Source: Thermomicrobiales bacterium (lineage in GTDB: Bacteria > Chloroflexota > Chloroflexia > Thermomicrobiales > CFX8). Taken from it: a stretch of 64,000 nucleotides of DNA. The position numbers and the translations under genes are program-made. Shown piece by piece: positions 1 to 8,186 of this stretch. Under the pieces are notes generated by a model. The model ran no database searches and had not been told where the DNA came from. It saw nothing but the letters and a program-made list of their open reading frames with translations. Numbering within the stretch: the stretch's first letter is position 1; each line of letters opens with the position of its first letter. Where the stretch lies: contig JBAOIG010000002.1 in the NCBI GenBank assembly GCA_037045155.1, forward strand, positions 124,001 to 188,000, given 5' to 3'.

Positions 1-24
1 TTCACAAGAGAGGACTAGCATCGC

Positions 25-369
25 TTGAACCTTGTGCTGATCCGACGACAGGCAAAAGGTATGATGGGAGGTGTTTCCTTCGAGATTGTTGGGAAGATCA
101 CATTGTCACAGGAAGAAGCTAATCTAGTCAAGCATTACAAGTTGGAAAACGAAGAACTCGTGCGCAAGCCGTTTATCGTATTTGGAGTCGAGACTGGTCG
201 AGTTCTCTCGGTCTCAGTTAAGAATCTCTTAAACGGTGACTCATTCAAGGCCAAAGACCTGAGTGAGGTCGTTGCGCATACGGACAGCCTTTTAACTGCG
301 TGCGAGGCCCTAAAGACCTACCTAGAGGTCGCGCGTAAATTTGGTGGCGAAGAGATTTTGGAGTTTTGA
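25..369 (+). CDS. hypothetical protein, 114 aa
   Basis: I do not recognise this protein. It is a soluble, mixed-charge protein with no signal peptide or membrane segment. An in-frame stop at 16-18 forces the start downstream of it; the purine-rich stretch aagagagga (6-14) lies 10 nt before TTG 25, so I took that start, with GTG 34 and ATG 61 as alternatives. It lies 272 bp upstream of the ATP-grasp RiPP ligase on the same strand and shares the lower GC of that block, so it may belong to the same accessory locus. Being close to the window edge, its own upstream neighbours cannot be judged. Confidence 0.6.
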   Translation: MNLVLIRRQAKGMMGGVSFEIVGKITLSQEEANLVKHYKLENEELVRKPFIVFGVETGRVLSVSVKNLLNGDSFKAKDLSEVVAHTDSLLTACEALKTYLEVARKFGGEEILEF

Positions 370-641
370 TACATGTCTTGCGAGTGTCTCGCCCGGAAAG
401 TATCCGGACGTAATGTCACGACTGAGTCAGCAACTTGCCTATAGCAGACAGATGGCAATTGTCCGGAAGTCGCCTCGTGGCCGTCCCTGCACCCTCCATT
501 ATGGGCTTTGTCGGGTTCTGTTTGACATCAATTGCGAAGAATCACTGGGTCTTTCAGAGTGAAAATAACGAACCTCATGCACTCGACACTAAATGGCACG
601 GACGATCCGTAATTTGTGAAAGTTGGGGATAACGAGCTGTC
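370..641. other. intergenic, no convincing gene
   Basis: Short open frames exist here but have no good ribosome site, no recognisable motif and overlap each other. The final bases (gggga about 11 nt before ATG 642) serve as a weak ribosome site for the ATP-grasp gene. Confidence 0.5.
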
Positions 642-1664
642 ATGAGCAGTCATGTCTTGATCATCTCCAATCCAGAGGACCAGCACACCACAGTGGTCGC
701 AAGCCACATTACTTCGCTCGGGGGTACTGCTACCTTGTTCTACCCTGAGATGCTCGGTCATACCGGACATTATCTTCTTCGTATGAATCACGGCGATCTG
801 TGTCTCAGGCTGTCGCACTCGAGCGCACGTGAAGCAATTGACTTCGACTCTATCGACTCCGTCTGGTACCGCCGTCCGCGCCGAGTATATCGGGCACGAA
901 GCTCGCTCGATGATGAGACAGTTGCATTTATTCGCGATGAGTGGGAAGCGACGCTTGAAGGCGCTTACGCTTTGATGAACGAAGCACTCTGGGTGTCGCA
1001 TCCAGATCGGCTGCACACCGCAGCAAGGAAGCCTGTTCAACTGCAGCTCGCGCGCGCTCTTGGCCTGCGAGTGCCTGAAACACTCATTACAAATGATGTG
1101 GTGGCTGCGTCCAAGTTTGTCAAACGTTATGAGCAGGTAATCGCCAAGCCTAGTGGATCAGGATGGATGTTTGCCAATGAAGGGCAAGATATCTCCTACG
1201 TGCTGGCGAACCTCCTTCAAGAAGACGACAACCACTTCGCAGGCTTAGAACTCTCTCCCGTCACTCTTCAGGAATACATTCCTAAGGCGTATGAGGCACG
1301 AGTCAATATCGTCGGCCAGGAGGTCATGGCGATTCGGATCGATAGCCAGCGAAGCGCAATATCTCGAGTTGATTGGCGCCGCTACGACTTGGCCAACACA
1401 CCGTATACACCGCTCCAGTTGCCAGAGCACGTAGAAGCGGCCTGCGCGTCTCTCGCCAAATCTCTTGGCCTGGAATATGGCGCGATCGACCTCATCTGCA
1501 CACCTGATGGAGAGTACGTGTTCCTGGAGATTAATGGCAACGGCCAATTTCTCTGGGCCGAAGTTCATTCCGGCGTCAGCGTAAGCAACGCGTTGGCGCG
1601 CTTGCTAGTGGGAGCTACTCCTCCGCTTTCGTCAACCGCCATCCGAGAAAGGGCAATTGTATGA
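642..1664 (+). CDS. ATP-grasp ligase, MvdC/MvdD-like graspetide (RiPP) maturase
   Basis: This 340-aa protein has the architecture of the ATP-grasp enzymes that macrocyclise microviridin-type peptides by joining side-chain carboxylates to Ser/Thr hydroxyls or Lys amines. Visible features are an N-terminal pre-ATP-grasp strand (VLIISNPEDQ, about 5-14), the segment DSVWYRRPRR (about 71-80) typical of MvdD-type enzymes, the ATP-binding lysine region VIAKPSGSGW (about 166-175), and the metal/ATP-binding end YVFLEINGNGQF (about 288-299). RimK and glutathione synthetases share the fold, but the RR-containing N-domain and an adjacent precursor peptide argue for the RiPP branch. The stop codon overlaps the precursor start in an ATGA, so the two are probably translationally coupled. 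GC and codon use are lower than in the housekeeping genes downstream, suggesting acquisition by transfer. Confidence 0.85.
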   Translation: MSSHVLIISNPEDQHTTVVASHITSLGGTATLFYPEMLGHTGHYLLRMNHGDLCLRLSHSSAREAIDFDSIDSVWYRRPRRVYRARSSLDDETVAFIRDEWEATLEGAYALMNEALWVSHPDRLHTAARKPVQLQLARALGLRVPETLITNDVVAASKFVKRYEQVIAKPSGSGWMFANEGQDISYVLANLLQEDDNHFAGLELSPVTLQEYIPKAYEARVNIVGQEVMAIRIDSQRSAISRVDWRRYDLANTPYTPLQLPEHVEAACASLAKSLGLEYGAIDLICTPDGEYVFLEINGNGQFLWAEVHSGVSVSNALARLLVGATPPLSSTAIRERAIV

Positions 1665-1825
1665 CAGACACCGTTGCGACTGAGCCGTTCCTGCTTCGAT
1701 TCAAGGAAACCGAGCCAGTAGAGGGTCGTCCGCTCTACGCAAGCCCGGAACAAGGAGGTGAGAGCAATCCCAAGGAAGAGACACCACCGAAGGAGCAGAC
1801 CAAGAAGGGGCCCTGGGGCGACTAG
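1661..1825 (+). CDS. putative graspetide precursor peptide, 54 aa
   Basis: A small gene whose ATG overlaps the stop of the ATP-grasp gene (ATGA at 1661-1664). Residues 9-16 read PFLLRFKE, matching the PFFARFLE-type leader motif that microviridin-family ATP-grasp enzymes bind. The C-terminal third (from about residue 34) is rich in the donor and acceptor side chains used by these enzymes: Glu, Asp, Lys, Thr and Ser, for example KEETPPKEQTKK, ending in GPWGD. There is no signal peptide and no Cys, consistent with an omega-ester/amide peptide rather than a lanthipeptide. No protease or exporter gene follows directly. The exact core boundary is inference. The tight coupling with the ligase and the leader motif together make this much more likely than a chance frame. 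Confidence 0.75.
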   Translation: MTDTVATEPFLLRFKETEPVEGRPLYASPEQGGESNPKEETPPKEQTKKGPWGD

Positions 1826-1901
1826 CTAATCGGCAGCAGCGCGGGAGTAGCTCTCCAAGCATGCAAGCAAATACACCTGTAAGAATGGAAGAATACATCC
1901 G

Positions 1902-2753
1902 GTGATACGAGTCACGATCGTGGCGCTCCTCGTCCTTCTGACGTGCTCTGGTTGTGGCGATGTCATAAGCAACCCGTCTCCATTACCGGCACAACAAGCC
2001 ATATCGTCATCGACCCCGTCAGATGGTGGCAGCATTCAGTCGGCTGACACCGTGATGTTCTGCCTTGATTCGACTAACACCTACGATCGTGATCTCTTTC
2101 GCTCGGCACTGAACTTTGCCGCCGACGGCATAGATGCTCTTGTCCGTCCGCGGGAACAGCGAATAGTGTTCTATTTCTCAGCAATCACCGCCAACTCCTA
2201 CTCCACCGACAACGACTTGCTCACTGTGAGCATTCCGATCATCGCAGGGCCTCCGGAACCACCCGTGTATGCGACCGCCGTGAATCCCTACGGCTCGGCT
2301 GAGAAGACAGCCGTCGCGGAAGACAACAAACGACGCGAAGAGATCTATCAGCAGGCGCTTGAGGAATATCAGCGACATGTCGGGGGAGTGAAAAAGGCTC
2401 TTGCTGAAAGGACAGCCGCTTTGCGCCACCTGAATCCGGGCGTTGACACAGGCGGGAGTGATAACTATGGCTGCATTGCTCGCGCGGCCGATCGTTTCCA
2501 GGAATCAACCGGCAAACACGTGCTCATCCTCGCTACGGATCTCCTGGGAATCGGACCACAGCAGGATCGTGAGATCGTTAACCTGAACGGTGCTTCCGTG
2601 AGTGTGATCTTCTATCCATCCAAATATGCGACTGACAATCAGTATCGCATGGATCTGTGGCGCGGCTACTTCCAACTCAACGGTGCTGAGCGCGTCACCT
2701 TCTATGACACGGCACAGTCGCAAATCATCACGTTAGACGACTTGTTCAAGTAA
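1902..2753 (+). CDS. putative lipoprotein with vWA-like fold
   Basis: The 283-aa product starts with a hydrophobic signal ending in a lipobox-like stretch (LLTCSGC; Cys 15 or Cys 18 would be lipidated), so it should be anchored outside the membrane. The mature part opens with VMFCLDSTNTYD, which resembles the DxSxS metal-site strand of von Willebrand A domains, and later has HVLILATDLLGIG, a typical second core strand. A charged helical insert (about 130-170) lies between them. The GTG start is chosen for the ggaaga site 8-10 nt upstream. It is followed 19 bp later by a membrane protein on the same strand, so an operon is likely. Function is unknown; a link to the RiPP genes upstream is only positional. 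Confidence 0.65.
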   Translation: MIRVTIVALLVLLTCSGCGDVISNPSPLPAQQAISSSTPSDGGSIQSADTVMFCLDSTNTYDRDLFRSALNFAADGIDALVRPREQRIVFYFSAITANSYSTDNDLLTVSIPIIAGPPEPPVYATAVNPYGSAEKTAVAEDNKRREEIYQQALEEYQRHVGGVKKALAERTAALRHLNPGVDTGGSDNYGCIARAADRFQESTGKHVLILATDLLGIGPQQDREIVNLNGASVSVIFYPSKYATDNQYRMDLWRGYFQLNGAERVTFYDTAQSQIITLDDLFK

Positions 2754-2772
2754 GTAGAAGGAGTTGCTGAAC

Positions 2773-3699
2773 ATGGACTTCGACACGCTCATAGTCATTG
2801 TCCTTGGCACTCTGCTTTTCCTGATCGTCATTCCTCATTTTCACAAATCAGTCGTGCGTATGTTACAAGCGCTTTTCTCTCTTCCCTTCTATCCAGCGAC
2901 TCTTGTTGCCAACGCGCTCAATAACATCTGCAATGACGCTTCCGAGCGCATTGAGCACACAGTTCAAGGGATGCGAGATAATTACGGGAAGAACGAAGCA
3001 CGTCCCGTGAACGACATGTGGCTCGTGATTGAACCACTCCTGCATGCACTGCTCTTTTTCATCCTGTTTACCGGTGACGCGATTCTCGCCATGCTGCGCT
3101 TTGCCGGCCTCCTGAACATCCCAGTTCATGACCTCCCGACGAATCGGCTCGACATCATATTCGGGTTCATCTGGACCGTTGCTATCTTCGCGCTTGGAGA
3201 GATCTTCCTGCATCCGCCGACGTGGCTCAAAGTCCCTGATGATTGGCAGCGCAAGTTTCGCATCGGCCTGATCGTGACGATTGTTGTCGCAGCAGTGACT
3301 ACCGTGCTGCTATTTGTCTTTGCGGCGATGGCCATTTCAGGAGAATCATCGCAGGCAATGAACATCAGTATCAACGGAGGTGTCGGGTTTGTTCTCTTTG
3401 TCATCACGGGGTTGACCGCACTCTCCATGAAGGCAGCTCTCGCAAGTGTCTGGGTAGTCATCCTATGGGGATTCATCCTGGTGGCTCGGTTAGGTAGCCG
3501 GCTACTGGCGCTGTTCGCAACCATTATCGAACGACTCTATTGGCTCGTCGTTCGCATTGTCGAGATTCCGATCGATCTCGGACGCCAGTTTCACAACTAC
3601 CTATGCCACTATCATGTACTTTCCACATATCTTCATCTAACCGAGATACAAGAACTGGATAAAGAGCAGTATACGTTGAAGGGAGCAGCAACTGAGTGA
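2773..3699 (+). CDS. multi-spanning membrane protein, unknown function
   Basis: The protein (308 aa from ATG 2773) has about six hydrophobic segments: one at the N-terminus, a pair around residues 75-145, and three between about 165 and 260, joined by short charged loops. I do not recognise a family. The ATG at 2773 is preferred over TTG 2764 because aaggag lies 9 nt upstream of it but directly abuts the TTG. It sits between the vWA-like lipoprotein and a single-span protein, and all three share low GC. That grouping suggests one envelope-associated unit, but no motif gives its role. Confidence 0.7.
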   Translation: MDFDTLIVIVLGTLLFLIVIPHFHKSVVRMLQALFSLPFYPATLVANALNNICNDASERIEHTVQGMRDNYGKNEARPVNDMWLVIEPLLHALLFFILFTGDAILAMLRFAGLLNIPVHDLPTNRLDIIFGFIWTVAIFALGEIFLHPPTWLKVPDDWQRKFRIGLIVTIVVAAVTTVLLFVFAAMAISGESSQAMNISINGGVGFVLFVITGLTALSMKAALASVWVVILWGFILVARLGSRLLALFATIIERLYWLVVRIVEIPIDLGRQFHNYLCHYHVLSTYLHLTEIQELDKEQYTLKGAATE

Positions 3700-3803
3700 G
3701 ACTTTCGAATCGTCTACGAGTATAGACTGATCCTCTTGATTGAAGCGCCACGGAGATCGCCCCTCCTTATGCAGCGAGAAACGACTTGCATTGGAGCATC
3801 ATC

Positions 3804-4487
3804 ATGTGGTCTATAGCCATTGGCATCTCATCAGGTCTGGCAGCGTCTGCTCTGTTTCTCGCCGCACTCACGCTGATCCGGCCCCGACTCTCTCTCTCCA
3901 AGGACATCGCGCGAGAAACGCTGAAGGATGGCTCGCTCTATTATCAAATCAAGGTGATCAACCACACTCGGTTCCCGCTGGCTCGCGTTCAAGCGGAACT
4001 GTTACACAGTCACCGAACGATTTTACATAGCGACTATGGTGGCTCGCCTTTACTGCAAACTCGCCCAATTCAGCTCAAGAGATCGTATCTCTTGCGTCTT
4101 GCACGATACGATCGACGAGACTGGACTGCCAGTTATGCATTTCGGTTCGTAGCATATGATATAGAGGATCATGCTGACCCTTCCGACCAGTTCCTGTTTC
4201 GTATCTATGCCGAGCATACTATTACAGGATTCGGGGCTACATTTGAACATACATATACTTTGAAATCGCTTGTAGATGGGGATTTCGAAGGCGGCGACTC
4301 TCTCAATATCGTGCCAGTTACACAGCCGTTCCGAAAACCAACCAGAGTCCAGGACGATACACACAGAATGCTTGGAGAGATTGTTGATTGGATCCGCAGC
4401 CAGCCAGGCGCTGGCGTTCTTGTCGACGCACGGACTGACGAAGCAACCGTTACGTCCTCAACGATAGATACCAACTATCCGCGCTGA
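3804..4487 (+). CDS. single-span membrane-anchored protein, unknown function
   Basis: The 227-aa product begins with one hydrophobic helix (MWSIAIGISSGLAASALFLA...) followed by a soluble, beta-rich domain of about 200 residues with no motif I recognise. ATG 3804 is preferred over TTG 3786 because ggag lies 8 nt before it. It ends the low-GC block: the next gene, 170 bp on, has the GC of the main chromosome. Together with the two genes upstream it may form an envelope module. Confidence 0.65.
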   Translation: MWSIAIGISSGLAASALFLAALTLIRPRLSLSKDIARETLKDGSLYYQIKVINHTRFPLARVQAELLHSHRTILHSDYGGSPLLQTRPIQLKRSYLLRLARYDRRDWTASYAFRFVAYDIEDHADPSDQFLFRIYAEHTITGFGATFEHTYTLKSLVDGDFEGGDSLNIVPVTQPFRKPTRVQDDTHRMLGEIVDWIRSQPGAGVLVDARTDEATVTSSTIDTNYPR

Positions 4488-4660
4488 ATGCTCGAGAATC
4501 GTCCAGCTCCCAGAAAATGAGCGCGTCACCAGAGAAATCAGCCCTACCTCGATCTGTATCACGACGCGCTTCCATGGATTGAGTACCACTGCAGGGGCCT
4601 TCTGAAATGTGGGACACTGCCTCCAATAGCCATTCGCCGCTACTGAAAGGCATACGCAGC

Positions 4661-5836
4661 ATGTCCGAGGCAGTCCCGCAGATCGACCGCGACCGGCTGG
4701 TGGAGTTGGTGACCGACCTCGTCAGTATCCCGAGCGTCTCGGGCAACGAGCTGGCGGTTATGCAGCACGTGGCCGGCATCTTCGAGGGGGCGGGCATCGA
4801 CTACGTCGTCACCGCCCGCGACCAGGACCGGCCGAACGTCGTCGCCTGGATCGGCGATGGCAACGGGCCGACGATCGCGATGAACGGCCACCTCGATACG
4901 GTGCCGGTCTCCGATCCCGACCGCTGGCGGACCGACCCGCTGACGGGCGTGCTGTCGGAGGACGGCAAGAAGATCTACGGTCGCGGCTCGTCCGACATGA
5001 AGGGCGCCGTCGGCGTGATGATCTACACGATGCTGGCGCTCAAGGATGCGCCGCTGCATGGCACGCTGCAGGCGCATATCGTCTGCGACGAGGAGCGCGG
5101 CGCGGACTACGGCACGATCCACGTGCTCGACGAGATCGAGGCCGGCCGCATCCCCCGGCCCGACTATGTGCTGATCGGCGAGGGGAGCCAGCTGAAGGTG
5201 CGCAATGCCGAGCGCGGCATCTGCGGGTTCCGCGTGCGCTTCATCGGCAAGGCGTCGCACACCGCCGCCGCGCGGGTCAGCGGGATCAACGCGATCGCGC
5301 TGGCAGCCAAGGGCATCCTGGCGCTGGAGGGCGACATCGACCGCGAGCACCCGGCCGTCGGCAAGCCAGTGATCAGCGTCAACAAGATCGAGGGCGGGAT
5401 CGTCTCGAACGTCGTGCCGGGCGAGTGCACCATCACCGTCGACCGGCGCACGATCCCCGGCGAGACCGAGGAGAGCGTCATGTCCGAGGTGCGCGCCAAG
5501 CTCGACGCGGTCAAAGCCGAGGACCCGAACTTCAACTACGAGATCCTGCCGTCGAAGGAGGACGCCTACACGCCGGCCAACATCACCGAGGACACGTCGC
5601 CGATCGTCAAGGCCGTGCAGGAGAGTGTCCGCGAGGTCCTGGGTCGCGAGCCGGAGTACTTCGCCACCTGGGCCGGCGCGACCGATGGGCGGCTCTATCG
5701 CTTTGCCGGCATCGACACCGTTGGCTTCGGCCCCTCCGGCGAGGCCGCCCACGGCGCGAACGAGGCGGTCTTCGTGGATGACCTCGTCACGCAGGCGCAG
5801 GTGTATGAGACGACGATCCGCCGCCTCCTGAGTTGA
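4661..5836 (+). CDS. M20 family metallopeptidase/deacylase (ArgE/DapE/ACY1-like)
   Basis: A dinuclear-zinc hydrolase that removes acyl or amino-acid groups from small amide substrates. Metal and catalytic positions are visible: H77-L-D79 in GHLDTVPV, D112 in GRGSSDMKGA, and the catalytic/ligand pair E144-E145 in CDEERG. The dimerisation (lid) domain follows (about 185-300, with RGICGFRVRFIGKASHTA), and the last metal ligand region AHGANEAV is near the C-terminus. The length, 391 aa, fits the family. ATG 4661 is chosen over 4607 since family members start close before the first helix and gaaagg lies 10 nt upstream. Substrate cannot be read from sequence. Confidence 0.88.
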   Translation: MSEAVPQIDRDRLVELVTDLVSIPSVSGNELAVMQHVAGIFEGAGIDYVVTARDQDRPNVVAWIGDGNGPTIAMNGHLDTVPVSDPDRWRTDPLTGVLSEDGKKIYGRGSSDMKGAVGVMIYTMLALKDAPLHGTLQAHIVCDEERGADYGTIHVLDEIEAGRIPRPDYVLIGEGSQLKVRNAERGICGFRVRFIGKASHTAAARVSGINAIALAAKGILALEGDIDREHPAVGKPVISVNKIEGGIVSNVVPGECTITVDRRTIPGETEESVMSEVRAKLDAVKAEDPNFNYEILPSKEDAYTPANITEDTSPIVKAVQESVREVLGREPEYFATWAGATDGRLYRFAGIDTVGFGPSGEAAHGANEAVFVDDLVTQAQVYETTIRRLLS

Positions 5837-5997
5837 GCGGCGACTTCAACAGGCGGTATCGGAGTTGGTCGGCCACGGTTGACATGTGAACGTGCGTCTT
5901 CACGCATGCTACCCGTGGCCCCAGATGACCTGTTAACAAGAATGCCCGGGAATTACACACTGGGCAGAGGCGCATCTGTCAACCGGAGAAGTCCGTC

Positions 5998-6846
5998 TCA
6001 CAACCGAACATAGTCTTTGTGAAACAGCACGAGATCCTGGAACGGATTGCCAGCCGCGCCCTCGGGGAGGTGCTCGACCAGCGTCAGGCCGCGTTGCATC
6101 TGTTGCTGGACGTAGGCGGGCGGGTGGAATGTCGTGCAGCGGTTCGTGCCTGCGACGATTGCGTGACGGACCACGAGATCGTCAGCGTCGAATACTGCCC
6201 GTTCGGCGTCAGTCAGCTCCGGCCGGTAGTGCTCGCCGTGCAGCGTCAGCAACAGATGGCCGCCGGGTCGCAGGACGCGAGCAAGCTCGTCGAGCCAGGC
6301 ATTCTGTAGCGCCTCGGGCAGGTGCGTGAACACCGAGAGCGCGTAGACCAGATCGAAGGACGCATCGCCGAATGCCAGCGGCGGCGCGAGCTGATTGACT
6401 TGAAACGCGCCGAACGGGAGATTCTTCCGGCACCAGCCGATCAGCTCCGGATTGTAGTCGACGCCCGACATGGTCGCGCCGCTGACTCCCGGCCAGTGAC
6501 GAACCACCCGCCCGCAACCACAGCCAAAGTCGAGCACTGTGTCGAGGTTGCCGGCCGCAACCCCCTGACGGTCGAGCGCGTCGGTGATGCTCGTGAGCGC
6601 GAGCCGCCCCCCTTCCAGGAACCAGCGAACATTCGGCGACCCTGCGACTCGCATCAGCAGCGCCGCCGGCGGGACGGGCAAGTCGGGTGGATTGGCGCGA
6701 AGATAATAGCGATTCCGCCTCCGGAGTAACGGATTCACTGCAGTCAACGTCTCGGCTATACGTAGATGTAGACGACTTACGCCGCTCGCGACGTCAAGTA
6801 TAACCGGCGCCACTACATTCAACCTCTCGTTCAGTGGAGTCGTCAT
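5998..6846 (-). CDS. class I SAM-dependent methyltransferase
   Basis: The 282-aa protein carries methyltransferase motif I VLDFGCGCGR (about 104-113), an acidic end of strand 2 in GVDYNP, and the later FDLVYALSVFTHL and VLRPGGHLLLT segments typical of the type 11/12 small-molecule methyltransferases. It has an N-terminal extension of about 90 residues. The substrate is unknown. It is convergent with the M20 gene, and the upstream 150 bp (6847-6996) are AT-rich and hold the likely promoter. Confidence 0.85.
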   Translation of the reverse strand: MTTPLNERLNVVAPVILDVASGVSRLHLRIAETLTAVNPLLRRRNRYYLRANPPDLPVPPAALLMRVAGSPNVRWFLEGGRLALTSITDALDRQGVAAGNLDTVLDFGCGCGRVVRHWPGVSGATMSGVDYNPELIGWCRKNLPFGAFQVNQLAPPLAFGDASFDLVYALSVFTHLPEALQNAWLDELARVLRPGGHLLLTLHGEHYRPELTDAERAVFDADDLVVRHAIVAGTNRCTTFHPPAYVQQQMQRGLTLVEHLPEGAAGNPFQDLVLFHKDYVRL

Positions 6847-6996
6847 CAGGATACAACAAGGATCATACGCGAGATCTAGCGATGTCGGCGCATCGCTCTT
6901 ACTCTGGACATCGACTCCGTATCCTTTCCGTCGTTAGATGTGTTGCTATATTCGTATTATCAGCATAATTGGTAATTGCTATCGTCAGTATGGAGA

Positions 6997-7830
6997 TTAC
7001 ATCTTCAAACATTTCGATATCGCGATCGTGCATTGGCTTTCCGTATTCGATAATGACTCAAACACGTTCTCGAAAACTGAGTCCACAGAATACATGTCCA
7101 GGTCGCCATAGATCTGTTGCACGATATTCGAGACCCGACCGACGACGTCCTCATCCCAACCGTTCATGACAATGAAGCGTCCGGACTCATCCACTTCGAG
7201 ATAGACGCCGCGTATGCTGCCTCCATCGAGAACGAACCGCTGTTCCCATGCCTGATCATCTCCGTTCAATCGGTAGGTTCGCGTTGGATCCACTCCGTTG
7301 AGGAAAGGAGTGACTGGCATATCCCAGTTCCCAGGTTGCACCGAAGTGAACCCAAGGGATTTCAATGTGGCCGCATCGACGGCAAACGGGGGAACAACAC
7401 GGGGCATGGGGTTTGCGAACGCTTCTCGGCATGCAGACGACGCTCTGGAGACATTATTCCCATATCTGACCGTCTCCATTCCATCGCGATAAAGGCTTTC
7501 CTGTGTGACTACCCCATCATTGGCTCTGAATACCTCGTGTGATCGGAGGAGTGAACCATCACTATCGAGCTCGATCCAGAATTCGCCGGTTTCCCTCTTG
7601 TCGATGATCCCGCCATCCGTCGTAGGTGATTGCATCGAGTTGGCGACCGTACCGTGAAGAATCTTTCCAGCGAATCGGGGAGGAGAAGTGAGCCACAGTG
7701 GGCCGCTACCGGGCGGAACACCGTCGGCCGACGACACAGCTGCCGGAACGCCGTGGGTACGAAGAGCCACCAGCATGACGACGATCAGGCCGGTTACGAT
7801 CACCATCACCCCGACGTATCGGGCGCGCAT
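6997..7830 (-). CDS. membrane-anchored exported protein, paralogue of the 29.7-kb gene
   Basis: The 277-aa product has an N-terminal signal anchor (YVGVMVIVTGLIVVMLVAL) and an extracytoplasmic domain I cannot assign. It aligns end to end with the product of 29679-30557: shared landmarks are GKILH/NAVLH, EFWIELD/EIWVQLD, PPFAVDAATL/PPFLVDAVTL, the GVDP/GVEP turn, and a C-terminal ES-QC/EE-QC. This makes a lineage-specific family with at least three copies in the window. The start at 7830 is chosen because gaaaggag lies 6 nt upstream; an earlier ATG abuts that site. A strong promoter lies upstream. Confidence 0.7.
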   Translation of the reverse strand: MRARYVGVMVIVTGLIVVMLVALRTHGVPAAVSSADGVPPGSGPLWLTSPPRFAGKILHGTVANSMQSPTTDGGIIDKRETGEFWIELDSDGSLLRSHEVFRANDGVVTQESLYRDGMETVRYGNNVSRASSACREAFANPMPRVVPPFAVDAATLKSLGFTSVQPGNWDMPVTPFLNGVDPTRTYRLNGDDQAWEQRFVLDGGSIRGVYLEVDESGRFIVMNGWDEDVVGRVSNIVQQIYGDLDMYSVDSVFENVFESLSNTESQCTIAISKCLKM

Positions 7831-7864
7831 TGGCATCTCCTTTCGGAAGTGATTGCTTGTTACC

Positions 7865-7892
7865 ATAATACGTTCTTGGGGCAGTTTGTCAA
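7865..7892 (-). promoter_or_regulatory. sigma-70-type promoter of the exported-protein gene
   Basis: On the minus strand TTGACA (7892-7887) and TATTAT (7870-7865) are separated by 16 bp, about 35 bp upstream of the start codon of the paralogue gene. Both hexamers are near consensus. Confidence 0.7.
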
Positions 7893-8081
7893 GCGTTATG
7901 TTGCGCCATTGTGCCGTTTTCGAAGCCCTCCGACTCTGTCGTTCCCAACGCCTCGGGGATATCATCACCCCATGCAGGGGATGGTGATGTTGAATGTCCG
8001 ATCTCGGACTCGATTGTTGAGCCCTCCTTGGATGCTATCTCCGGTAGCTCAACGCCGACGAGGTGCGCCCTCGATCACCGA

Positions 8082-8110
8082 TTGACCCGATGCTCTTGAC
8101 GCGGTAGAAT
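8082..8110 (+). promoter_or_regulatory. recA promoter
   Basis: TTGACC (8082-8087) and TAGAAT (8105-8110) are 17 bp apart, placing the transcription start about 70 bp before the recA start codon. Confidence 0.6.
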
Positions 8111-8124
8111 GTTGTTGGTGATTA

Positions 8125-8136
8125 GAACATGCATTC
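8125..8136 (+). promoter_or_regulatory. LexA/SOS-box-like site upstream of recA
   Basis: The sequence GAACATGCATTC matches the Gram-positive LexA consensus GAAC-N4-GTTC with one mismatch. It lies just past the predicted transcription start of recA, a position where a bound repressor would block transcription. LexA control of recA is well established in other bacteria; the assignment here is inference. Confidence 0.45.
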
Positions 8137-8186
8137 TATTCGAGTCGTCTGCGCGGGATGGATTCAAAGACGAAAGGCACACGATC

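Noticed and set aside
341..632. Two overlapping short frames between the first gene and the ATP-grasp gene
   Set aside because: No ribosome sites and no graspetide-like leader; the precursor is at 1661 instead.
4640..5752. Long minus-strand frame opposite the M20 peptidase
   Set aside because: Its composition is that of an antisense shadow of a high-GC gene, and the + strand has clear catalytic motifs.
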